DNA of 64,000 nt from Mrakia gelida. Its lineage: Eukaryota > Basidiomycota > Tremellomycetes > Cystofilobasidiales > Mrakiaceae. Below are positions 11,080 to 20,428 of the stretch, piece by piece (the first letter of the stretch is position 1; each line of letters begins with the position of its first letter). The notes under the pieces were generated by a model that saw only the letters and a program-made list of their open reading frames with translations, made no database searches and was not told the origin of the DNA. The translations under genes were made by a program, and so were the position numbers. Location of the stretch: NCBI GenBank assembly GCA_024345305.1, contig BRON01000003.1, positions 124,001 through 188,000 of the forward strand, written 5' to 3'.

Positions 11080-11735
11080 TGAGGCGAGGGAGAGGGAGGG
11101 AAGGGAAGTCGAGCAGGGTTTGGGTCGGTTCGTTTTGCGTTTGCTTTGCGTTTTGCTCGTAGATCTGCTTTGTAATGATACCGCTGCCTGTAGGACTATC
11201 TTTATATGGGGTCGAAAGAATGAAAGTGACGAGAGAGACGGAATGTCAAGGGGAGAAGCAACGAGCAACTCGAACGGGTCGACGAGCGACGCGTCTCGGT
11301 CTCGACTCGCTCTCTTTCAGAAGTGAGGAAGCAGAAGTTAAGAGAACGGGATCGTGAATAACGTTGAGAGACTAGAAAGAAACCCGGAAGCAGGAGACGA
11401 GAGGAGGAAACGAAAGGCGAAGACAGGGCGAGAAACAACAACGAAAGTAGAGGAACAAGGGTGAGACGAGACAGGCCGGGAAGAAAGGACTAGAGAACGA
11501 GAACGAGCAGGAGAACGAGAGACGAAGAGAGGGTATAGTTAGGTTGAATAAGTAGGTAGTGAGAACAGAGAAGGCGACACAGCGAGTCGAGAAAGCGAAA
11601 CCGAACCAACGAATCGAAAAACGAAAGCGCGACGCGACGAACGAAGACAAGCGAGACCAGCTCGCTCGCCACACTCATCCCCCTTCCTTTCTCCCCACCT
11701 TCCACCCAAAAACGAACGACCAAACTGTAGGTGAT
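11080..11735. other. Spacer between convergent C1 and B2
   Basis: C1 ends at 11079 and B2 ends at 11736 on the opposite strand, so this holds two 3' regions. From about 11460 to 11735 it resembles the inverted 3' region of B1. No gene is seen. Confidence 0.5.
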
Positions 11736-12664
11736 CTAAAAGACAAACTCTCTCCCACACCTCGCCTCGATCTCCGCGACCCTCTTCTGTCCGATGCTGC
11801 TCCCCGCGGTTGGCGATGCGTTTCGAGGAGGGGTCGAGGGACCGTTGTCGTTGTCGGAGGAGATGGAGGATATGGAGGATGAAGGCGAGAGGGGAGGAGG
11901 GGTGGTGATGATGGTTCCGGTGGTAGGAGGGGTGGCGATGGCAAGAGGAGGGAGAGAGGGAGGAGCGACAACGACGAAGTTTCGGAGGGGAGAAGGTTGA
12001 GGCTTGAAAGAGCGGAGTCGAGGAGGACCTTTGGCTTTGGGAGTGGTTTTGATGAGTTGGACGTCTGAGAGATGATAAATGCGGAAGAGGAAGAAGAGGT
12101 CAGAATTTGAGAAAGAAGAAGAGGAAGCGAAAACGAAGGGAAACGACGCGACTCACAAAGGCAGAGCTTGGATCGCTCCGAAACAGCAGCGACGATAGAT
12201 CGAGGGACCACCGAGACAGTGGCCTTCTTCTCGGCTTCGAAGTCCCTGACGTCCCCGAAGATCTCCTCCTCCTCTTTGTCTTCATCCTCCTCCTCCTCGT
12301 CGTCGTCCATTCCGAAGGTGAGACCATGAGGAACGTCTTCGCCTTCTCCGAACCGAAGGGGGCAACGACGACGGCAGCGGGCAGGGCGATCTCGATCTCG
12401 TTTTGAATCTGAGATTGCCAAGGAGGAAGAAGAACGGGATGAAAAGAAGAAAGGAAGGTCAGTCCAAATCTGAATCATCAATCGACGCGCGCGAGTCGAT
12501 CGAGGAAAAGGAGGCGGGAAACGAACCTCGTCGGCAACGACGAAAATCTTCTCCTTCTTCCCGTCTTTGTTCTTCTTCTTGAGGGAAAGCTTGTTAGCGA
12601 CCTTCTTGAAGGACTTCTTGATGGAGGAGGAGAGGGAAGCGAGCTTGGTGTTGATGGAGGGCAT
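11736..12664 (-). CDS. Family B protein, copy B2 (unknown function)
   Basis: This is a near copy of B1 in inverted orientation. The first exon and first intron are almost identical to B1, and the acidic run reads DDDEEEEDED. Exon 3 encodes the same VQLIKTTPKAKG start and the same EIEARCGRE end. In between, B1 and B2 differ by insertions and deletions that mostly keep the frame (for example NARSSI against NASPTAGSSI). That pattern argues for a translated protein in both copies. The same uncertainty about the start of exon 2 applies, so the frame oddity predates the duplication. Unlike B1 it is not followed by an F-box gene. Its downstream neighbour is C1, convergent. Confidence 0.63.
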
Positions 12665-14140
12665 GGTTGCGAGTTGGGTTGGGTTGAGTTTGTATAGGGT
12701 GAGGGTGGTAGAGGTTGGGTTGGGTTGGGTTGTAAAAATGGGAGTAAGAGTGTAAGTTGGAAAGGAGGATGTGGTTGGGAGTCAGAAAGAAAGCGAAAGC
12801 TCGAAATTGAGTTGTCGAACGCGAGCGAAAGAGGGTTGGTGCCTGATGCGCAGATTTCCGACTGGAGAGCGAGGGAGACGTTTGGGTCGATTTGACGTGT
12901 AGACGAGTACTGATAGTGCCGATAGAGGTGGGAAGCAGTGGAGTAGACGGTTGGGATATGGCCAGGCTGATGGCGAAGTCGAAGGGGAGAGGGGAACGAC
13001 GCGTCGAGGGAGGAAGAGCGGTCGAGCCGACTTGTTGACACGCTGCGCTTCGAGAGATGTCGACGAAAAGGTCGATATAGAGAGCTTTGAGCTTTCGTGG
13101 GAGTCGATGGAGGTAATATAGAGAAGGGAAGAGCTACAAGTCGTCCTCTGAACGAGAGAGAGCTGTTTTTGGGGAAGAGACGAGGAGGAGGGAGAGGGAA
13201 AGGAGGAGAGATCAGCCTTTGGAAGTTGTTTGTGAGAGATAGAGACGTACGATAAGGAATCGGCTGGGATCCCAGGTGGGGATCTTGGCTCTGGAAGTCT
13301 TACAAGGAGAGCCGAGCGACAAAGAGATCCAACGGGGAGGAGACGGACGAGGGGATCTAACGATGAGGAGGTCGAGGAAGCCATCTCCCTCTGGTTTCTA
13401 TACCACCCAGTCGCATGATAGGCTCGAGCTTGATGTCTCTTGACCGAGCGACCCAAGCGCGAGCACTGGTGAAACAAGAGAGCCAGAATCATCATTGGCG
13501 AATGAAGAAGGGAGGGCGGAGCTCAACAAAACAGACAAAGATCTTCCTCTCCCTCCCATTTTGACCACCGTCTGTCTCCTCCACCCCATACTCATAGGGA
13601 ATTTCTTGACGTGATACCTCAGTGAGAGGAGTCCCATCTAGAAGACAAAGAGAGAGAGAGAGAACGAACTCACCGACATCGAGCTCATCAGCCTTTGGCC
13701 TTCCTCCCCTTCCATCTTCATCCTCCCATCTTCCCTTCGGAAGCCGAGCGATTTCGACCTTTCTCGACTGAGTGGGAGATAGCGGAGCTGAACCATGTTG
13801 GGTTGAGAGGGAGTGAAGTGGACTGGATGAGCCGAGAGAGAGGACGTAAGAAAAGTCGACGAGATGGAGATGAGCGAGCGGAGGGGAGTCGAGAGTCGAG
13901 AGGAGGGTCTGCTGCTGAGGAGGAGTGACGGTATGAACGAGCGGATTTCCAGCTTCTTGATGGTTCGAGGATTATCAAGTTGGTTTAGCTTGTCGAGGAG
14001 AAGTGAGGTTGAGTGGTTGATGGCGGTCTGAGTCCAAACGAAGGGAAGGGGAGGACGTTCGGTTTTTGAGTCGAGCTCACCTCACGTCCTTCCCCTTCTC
14101 CTCCCTCCCAACTGTCACGACCTTCAGATTCAACCTTGGA
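12665..14140 (-). other. Segment A, copy 2
   Basis: This is the inverted counterpart of about 170-1660. The stretch 12780-13420 is nearly identical to its partner, including the intron-like GTACGT...CCCCAAAAACAG element. The outer half (13500-14140) is diverged but alignable: in one frame both copies keep SLST(R/Q)HGS, KVEIA and DELDV motifs. The exon corresponding to 870-1075 contains an in-frame TAG here. Either a decayed gene or a long spliced leader of B2. Confidence 0.45.
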
Positions 14141-14149
14141 GCCTCTCTA

Positions 14150-15305
14150 GCTAATCAGCAGCACTCGGACACCTCGAGGCGGCTCTCGAAGATGATCTTC
14201 TAGCTCTGGTCCTCGTTGCAGAGGACGACACTGCCTGAGGGCTTGAGGGAAACTCGACGGCCTTCGCATCTCTCCTTCCGTGAGTTCGTTCTCTCGTTCA
14301 GTCTTTCTCAAGGCGCCTTTCTTCATCCCACGAGAGAGGGTCCCTTGTCTCGACGGAGTTTTTTTGGTCCTAGAAGGGAAGAGGTCAGGATCGATCAACA
14401 AGAGGGAGAGATGGACCACAACTCCCCTCGAGCTCGATCTCACCTTCCTTCCACTTCTCCAGACTGACTCTTTGCTCTATTCTCCCAGCAGTCGTCCCTC
14501 CTAACTAGTGTCGTCCCATACGCTCGATCTCAAGCTCGACGGATGACTCCGTCCCAGTTGAATGCGAGGGAGAAGGCGCTTCAGCTCACCTCTCCCATCT
14601 CTCCTCGTGCCCCCGGTCCTCCGTCGCCTCCCTCGCCCTGAGACTTCGACCAGGCTTTCTTGGTCACTATCCGATACCCCAACTCCAAGGAATCCCTTAT
14701 CGTTAGTGTATCTCTCTAGAAAACAACGTTCAGAGGCTGATTCTCCACTTTCCCTTCCCTCCTCCTCTTCGGCTGCTCTCCACACAGGACTTCGTCTCCT
14801 TCAAGAACTCGACCGTGGACCCATGTCTTCAATTCACCACCTCTATCTACCTCCTTTGAGGCGTACAGCTCTCTCCCACGATGTTTTCGGCGAGATCTCT
14901 CCAGCGCAGCACGAACAACAAAGACTCGAACTCGCTCGCCTCCCGCGACGCGTCGCCTCCCTCCCTCTTTGGCCACCACGATCTCGAAGCTATGGATCTC
15001 CTGCACTCGAATACACTCCAGGATACTCTATCGTATGTTCTTTTCCCCTGCTAGACCCTTTGTTTACCCCAAACGAGTACACGTCGCCTCCCTGCGCGTC
15101 TGGGCTGATCAGGCACCGATCCCTCCTCGCGCAAAGCTTTCGACCTTTCGCACGACCCGAACTTTCAAGCTCTCTCTCTTCTTCCCTTCAACCACATCCT
15201 TTCTTCCACTTCCAACTCTACTTTCCTACTTCACTCAACCTCGACCCTCTCTACTCCTCTCCCCTCTCAACCTCACCTCAACCAAACTCACCTCAACTCG
15301 CAACG
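14150..15305 (+). other. Segment A, copy 3
   Basis: The first 180 bases match bases 1-170 inverted. The remainder is a distant plus-strand copy of the A segment leading into B3: the leader CAACTTACACT/CCAACTCTACTTT and the CTCAACCCAACC-type run before the ATG are recognisable. Frames are interrupted by stops. No family recognised. Confidence 0.4.
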
Positions 15306-16042
15306 ATGCCTTCCTTCGCCGCCAAACTCTCTTCCTTCTCCAAGTCGGTCAAGAAGTCGTTCAAGAAGGTTACCACCAAGCTCTCTCTCAAGAAGAACAA
15401 GAAGGAGGCCGTCTCTACTACTGAGGTTCGTTCTCCCGAGAAGTTCGACGGACGCATCCTCCTCACCTCTGCGATGTTCGACTTGGACCTGGAGGACCTC
15501 GATGACGAATCCGACGACGAGGACGTCGATCCTTGCTTCTTGAGGGACTTCGACGCCGAGAAGACGTTCGGAACCTCGCAGCTCCCCCAGTCGGTCGTCG
15601 TCGTCGAGAAGCCTCTCCCTGAGCGACTTCGTCAGCCCCTCTGCTTTTCTCTACTTCCTTCTCGCTCGAAGCTGACTCTTCCTTATCCCTTTCATTTCTC
15701 TTGCTCACAGAATACAAACTCATCAAGTCTTCTCGCTCGATCCACCCCTCCCACCGTCGTCGACTCGCGTCTCCCCCTCTCCTCTCTCCCCTCCGTCAGG
15801 TCCCCTTCCCTCCTCCCACCCGACCCGCCAGACCCTTCGCCCCTACCGCCGAATCCACCACCACCACTACTACCACCCCTCCTCTCTCTCCCGCCTCCTC
15901 CATCTCCTCCATCAAGTCCTCCCTCGCTCCCTCAACTCCTCGAGGAGGATCACCAACCCGAAACGAGAACGTCGAGAAGCGACACAACAACAGGTTCGCC
16001 GTTTACGAGCCTATCAAGATCAGAAGGGATGGATTCTTCTAG
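15306..16042 (+). CDS. Family B protein, copy B3
   Basis: Two exons (15306-15630 and 15711-16042) join in phase to about 218 residues. It is the diverged member: the N-terminus again carries the basic KKSFKKV motif followed by SLKKNKK, then an acidic LEDLDDESDDED run, FDAEK, and after the intron YKLIKSS, corresponding to VQLIKTT in B1/B2. A LSPASSISSIKSS motif and a basic C-terminus follow. Here the region between the basic and acidic parts is open without the first intron of B1/B2. B3 is therefore the best reference for the family reading frame. Function unknown; the basic N-terminus suggests peripheral membrane or nucleic-acid binding (inference). Confidence 0.72.
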
Positions 16043-16511
16043 ATTTCTAGCTTCTCGGTGTGAGGGTGGAAGGTGGTGGGGAAGGAAGGGGGACAAGGGA
16101 GGCGAGCGACTCATCGGGTCTTCGTCGTTTTCTTCGTCGCGTCGTCTTGTTTTGTTTTCTCGTTGTGTTGCTCTCTTACTACTTACATACTTGCTTAGCT
16201 CGCTAGCCTAACTATAGTGTTTCCTTCTATATGTTCTCTCGTCTCGTCCTTGCTTGTTCTCTCGTTCTCTAGTCCCAGTCCCAGTCTCTCGTCTCGTCTC
16301 GCGTCCCCGCGTCCCTTCTTTCGTTGTTGTTTCTCGCTCTGTTTTCCCGTTTTCATTCACAATCTCGTATCTCGCTTTCGTCTCCTGGTTTCGACTTCCT
16401 CCGTAGTTCCTCAACGATATACACGACTCTCGTTCTCTTGACTTCCACGGGAGACTGAAAGATCGATCAATCGACGACATCTCATCTCGTTCGACGCGGT
16501 AGACTAGGCAA
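16043..16511. other. 3' regions of B3 (plus) and F-box copy 2 (minus)
   Basis: CT-rich sequence without a supported gene. Parts at 16075-16200 and 16405-16500 correspond to 2620-2760 and 2930-3010, so the B-to-F-box junction is shared by both units. Confidence 0.5.
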
Positions 16512-17796
16512 TCTAGATGAGGAGGAGAAGAAGCACGGAAGTCAATTCAGTCGAGCCACGAGATCGTGAAGCTCTCGCTCTCAAGCCTGAACGTACTCAC
16601 CAGAGCTCTCGATCCTCCTCCAACTCCTCGTCGAAGAAAGGTCGCGTCGATCCGTCCTTCATCACGAACTTCCACCCTAGCTTGTACTCTTCGTTCACCC
16701 ACCCCAGCTCCGCCCAGCGCCGCGCACAAGCTCTCATTTCCGCTCCCTTCACTCCAGTCCAAACCACCAATGGGTCGTTCCAGGGAATGATGAACGGCGA
16801 CGGATCCCAAGGGTCGGAAAGCCAACGAACCGCTCCCTCCAAGGCTTCTCCCAACGACGTCGCGTCCATCCCCTCGAAGTCAACCACCCACGTCGTCGAC
16901 TCCTTCAGGATACCCGGAAGCCAACAGATGTGCTGCGGCCGAAGAGCGAGGGGATGATGGAGGAAGGAGGAGGACCGATCGAGTTTGAGGGTACGAAGAA
17001 GGTCGCCTTGAATCGAGTGACCGCCCATGCCGACCGAGTCGATGAGGTTATCGCGATACTCCCCTCCTACTAGCCCGCGCATCCCCATAATCCTATCGTA
17101 GCGAAGGAACTTGAAGATCTCGAGGACCTCGGGGGAGGAGGTGGAGTCGAAGTAAGGGAGGACGAAGACGGAGAGGAGGTTCGGGAGAGGAGGACCTAGG
17201 GTTTGAAGTTGGAGGAAGGAGGGATCCATATCTTCGAAAGCTTTACGTCCTAGACGTCTCTTCTTTGCGCCTTTGAGGTCCCAAGGGATCCAGAGGAGAC
17301 AGTTCCCCTGTCCTCGAATGAAGAACTCCTTGACCCAGCTGCGTCGGTCGTCGAACGACGCTCGTCCCATCCCGAGCTCTCGAGCTCCGAGGATTCCATT
17401 CTCCTGGTTGAAGAGGGTGACCCAGTCCTAAGGTATGAGAACTCTGATGGATTGGTAGAAGTGAGGGAGGACGAGGTGGTAGAACCCTTTGGAAGCGAGG
17501 AGGAGTTGAAGAGGGTGAGGAGGAGGAGAGGGGAAGGTGTTGGATTCGGTTGGGTTGGTTGAAGGAAGGAAGACGAAGAGTAGGATCCTCTCGATGACCT
17601 CGACGGGGACGCGGTAGGAGATGGGCTTCGAAGAGGATGGATCGCTGGAGGAGTTGAGATCAAGCGAAGGAGAGGAAGGAGGGGAGCGAGAGGAGGAATC
17701 CTTGGTTCGAGGAGTCGACGTCTTCTGCTGAGCCTTGGACGATTTTGGGAGATGGAGGAGGGATCCGAAGAGGTTGGAGAGCTTGGGGAAAGGCAT
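16512..17796 (-). pseudogene. F-box-like protein, copy 2, with in-frame TAG
   Basis: This is a close paralogue of copy 3 at 53594: same start MPFPKLS, same VPVEVIERILLFVF F-box-like motif, same GMGRASFDDRRSW and VVWTGVKG. At about 17430 (minus strand) the codon that is CAA (Gln) in copy 3 is TAG, in the same frame, between CCT and GAC TGG GTC. Residues on both sides still align with copy 3, with no frameshift. Translation would stop after about 120 residues, keeping only the N-terminal part including the F-box-like motif. It could be a recent pseudogene, a gene for a truncated protein, or a readthrough case. The downstream intron (16513-16600) that splits the terminal stop codon is preserved. 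Divergent from C2. Confidence 0.8.
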
Positions 17797-17990
17797 CGGT
17801 AGAGGTTCCGAGGAAGAAAGGTCCCGGAGAAGCTGATCGTTGGGAGTCAAGGAGACGGGAGGGGAGGGAAGGGACGTTGAGCTCGACCTCTTTTTGTGTT
17901 GGAGTTCTCCTTTCGCTCTGCTCTTCCAACCTCTTCAGCACCTCCGACGGCACTTATCTCCCTTCTCTCTCTCCTTCCCCCTCCGCCTCG
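17797..17990. promoter_or_regulatory. Bidirectional spacer, F-box 2 / C2
   Basis: Both genes start outward from this 194-bp spacer. On the F-box strand it shares CAAAAAGAGGTCGAGCTC, CTTGACTCCCAACGAT and CCTTTCTTCCTCGGAA with the spacer 53406-53593 in front of F-box 3, in the same order. This conservation outside coding sequence suggests promoter elements. Confidence 0.6.
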
Positions 17991-18696
17991 ATGGCATCCG
18001 CCACTTCTAGATTCCAGCAGGAAGGACGGAAGGAGCCATGCAAGGAGCAGAAGCAGCCGCCTCGACCTCTCGCTGCTCCCGAGGAGGAGGATCGTCTCCC
18101 CATCGCTACCTTTTCAGGCGTTGGACCAGAGGGTCGTGTGGTTGCCTTCAGCAGGGTCTTTGACTGTGAGTACTCGTGAGGCTTCAAACATCTCTCAAGA
18201 GGCAACCGTCAAGGGGAGAGAGCAGGGAAGAAGGGAGAGAGGCGGCGGAGACTCGAGCTCCTCCCTTCCCCTTGCCCTGACCCAACCTGACTCTCCTCCG
18301 CCTCTCTTCTCTCTATGTAGTCTCATGGACGCATCAGAGGATTGTTGAGATGCTTCGATCCAAGCTTCGCACTGAGCCAGATCAGATATTCGAGCTCAGC
18401 TACCGCACGAAGCAAGGCGAGGAGGGCGAGCTCAACAGCGGTGAGCTCTCGCTCCCTTCCTCCTCTCGCTTCCTCCTCTGCCTACCTTTGTTTTCGATCT
18501 CTGACCTTCATCTTCTCGTACCTCGTATCTCTTAGAGAACGATGTGCCAGCCTTCTTCGAGCTCGGTCGCAACTGGGGATACGGAGCGGACGAGATCGAC
18601 GTCGCCTTCTTCCTCCCTCCTCCCATCCCCGTCCTCCAGCAGCGACTTCACGAATGGCTTCGAGCCAACCTCGCTCAGCCGCCTTTACCGCCTTAG
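17991..18696 (+). CDS. Family C protein C2 (unknown function)
   Basis: Three exons (17991-18165, 18321-18440, 18536-18696) join in phase to 151 residues. Exon 1 ends with VVAFSRVFD. Exon 2 starts SWTHQRIVEMLRSKL and holds FELSYRTKQGEEGELNS. Exon 3 has NDVPAFFELGRNWG and DVAFFLPPP, ending in a helix QQRLHEWLRANL. Intron phases are the same in C1, C3 and C4, which is strong evidence of common descent. The alternation of strands and helices, with a Gly/Glu-rich turn before a DV.AF motif, is reminiscent of a ubiquitin-like or PB1 fold, but this is only a guess. C2 lacks the SWIRM and F-box parts of C1 and so shows the domain exists on its own. Confidence 0.72.
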
Positions 18697-19077
18697 ACGT
18701 GACCCGAACTCAGACTGCCTCGAAGACCTTTGGACTCTCTCGTCTTCGAGGTGGCCTCGTAGTCGAGGCTGAACCCGACCTTTCCTCGACGCGTCTCGTC
18801 TTTCCTCAGAGTCATCAAGCCGTCTTCGTCCGTCCTTCATCTTCTTCGCCCGCAGATAGGTCGTCTCTCCCAACTGCTCCAGTGCTGAGCTTTCCCTCTT
18901 GTTTTCGGTGCACATCTTCTTGCAGAACCGGGTGACGTTTCCCCTCCTGCTCTCGCGGAATCCGTCATCAGGTCGACCGTTTTGCTTCTTCCATCTCCCT
19001 CCCAATCACCACCAGTTCCCTTCAACGATTCTCTACGACAACTCGACAGCCGTTTACGACGACTTAACTTAAGCATC
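18697..19077 (+). other. Spacer with possible upstream remnant of the decarboxylase
   Basis: There is no complete gene. An exon-like stretch 18926-18970, between CAG and GTCGAC, reads EPGDVSPPALAESVI in one frame. It may be an upstream remnant of the pyruvate decarboxylase copy that follows, but I cannot match it to that enzyme with confidence. Confidence 0.35.
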
Positions 19078-19954
19078 ATGACTACCTTCTCAGGCGATAT
19101 CACCATCACCGTTCGTTCCTCGTCCTCGTCTCTTCCTTCGTCACTGACCTCGCGCTGTTTCCTTCGACTGACCCTCGCTGACGTTCCCCCTCTCCCTTGT
19201 CTCTGGTCGTGCTCTCTCTTCTCACTGATGCCCAGAACTACATCCTCGCTCGGTAAGTATCTCCTTCCCGTCCCTTCTTCCGCGAAACCTGCCCAGTCCG
19301 ACACGGCTCGTCGCTGAACCTGACCTTGCTTGGTCCTTCTTCCATCCCTTTCGTGATCCCTTCCCTCCCTTTCTCCTCCATTTCGCAGCGGCCTCACCCC
19401 CTTCCTCTTCATCCACAACAACGATGGCTACGCAGTTGAGTGACAGTGAGTCTCCTTTCATCGCGTTTCTCTCTTCGTGCTCAGCTCAGCGACGAGCTCG
19501 TCTCGCTTCGTTCGCCTCTCGTCCGTCGCGTCGACCCGCCGCTGACTTTGCTCTCTGTCTTCCTCCAGATCCACGGAGCTACGGCCACCTACAACGATAT
19601 CCAACCCTACAATCACGCTCTCCTCCTCGACTTCCTCTCTCGTCCTTCCAAGAACGTCAACGGCGACGCGTCCCTCAAGAAGTCGTACCACCGAGTCTCG
19701 ACTCGAGCCGAGCTCGACACCCTTCTCAAGGATACCGAGTTCCAAGCTGGGAAGTGCATTCAGCTCATCGAGATCGTGATGCCTCGGGACGATGGTGAGT
19801 CTTCCTTCTCATTCTCAAGCTGCTCGCGACCGACGAGCTTTCCAGACTCGACGCGACGCAAACTGACTTCCTTTTCCTTCCACCTTTCCTCCCAGCCCCT
19901 CAAGGTCTCCTCACTCAGGCCAAGCTCACCTCCAAGATCAACAACGCCGTCTAG
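19078..19954 (+). pseudogene. Pyruvate decarboxylase, C-terminal remnant
   Basis: Pyruvate decarboxylase converts pyruvate to acetaldehyde using thiamine diphosphate; the intact enzyme is about 560-600 residues. Only the last roughly 150 residues are here, still broken by introns: GDITIT, then NYILARGLTPFLFIHNNDGYAVE (the NNDGY motif of the C-terminal ThDP-binding domain), IHGATATYNDI, LIEIVMPRDD and APQGLLTQAKLTSKIN before the TAG at 19952. After NDGYAVE the frame meets TGA at about 19439; splicing at the nearby GTGAGT does not remove it and also breaks the phase. The usual residues linking NDGY to IHG are missing. No PYR domain is found upstream. It is best read as a decayed fragment beside C2. 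Confidence 0.78.
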
Positions 19955-20299
19955 GCAAGCCTTTCCCCTCGACTGGAGCTCGTTTGCTCGTCGTCGTTCT
20001 CTGCCTTTCCTCTCTCACGACCTCGATCCTACCTAACCTTACTCTTTCCCTTCATAAGTCACGATCCATGAGACCTTCCGCTCTTTCCTCGTGCTCGGAA
20101 TCAAGCAGCAACGGAATAAAAGCAAAGCCAAAGGGGCGAGAAAGGCCTACACGACGCGTCTCTTCACTCCCTCCCCTGATCGATCCAGAGACCCGTTTCC
20201 TTCGTCTCTAGAACCCGCCAACGCCTTCCTCGAGCGTCCCAGCCCTTAACGAAGCAATTAAGGGATCCGAGAAGCAAAAAGCAAAAAGATGTTTCTTTC
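19955..20299. other. Spacer between decarboxylase remnant and tRNA
   Basis: No gene seen. On the minus strand, two T5 runs (plus-strand A5 at 20276-20280 and 20283-20287) lie 12-24 bp after the tRNA and should act as the Pol III terminator. Confidence 0.6.
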
Positions 20300-20428
20300 C
20301 TTCCGGCCAGGGAATCGAACCCTGCTCTCAAGCGAATCGTTTTTGACAGACAAGATCTGCATCAAGAAGACAGAGAAGATATCTATCTAGATGACAAGCT
20401 TGCATACTAACCAATATACTAGCCAGAA
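20300..20428 (-). tRNA. tRNA-Asp(GUC) with a 57-nt intron
   Basis: The minus strand folds into a full cloverleaf. The acceptor stem TTCTGGC/GCCGGAA has 7 pairs with one T-G; the discriminator base is G, as expected for eukaryotic tRNA-Asp. The D stem is GTAT/GTAT with the G10-T25 pair typical of Asp. The anticodon stem is CAAGC/GCTTG, the loop TTGTCA...C with anticodon GTC, the T stem CAGGG/CCCTG and the T loop TTCGATT. The intron sits after position 37, the canonical place. Box A (TAGTATATTGG) and box B (GTTCGATTC) match the Pol III promoter consensus, and T5 terminators follow. Mature length is 72 nt before CCA addition. Confidence 0.88.

Noticed and set aside
1..14330. Inverted repeat as a DNA transposon
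   Set aside because: No transposase-like frame, no short terminal motif or target-site duplication visible; the arms hold host-like spliced genes.
14562..16211. A 549-codon plus-strand open frame
   Set aside because: It runs through segment A, B3 exon 1 and the B3 intron without respecting splice sites. Only the 15306-15630 part has paralogue support; the rest is read-through in CT-rich sequence.
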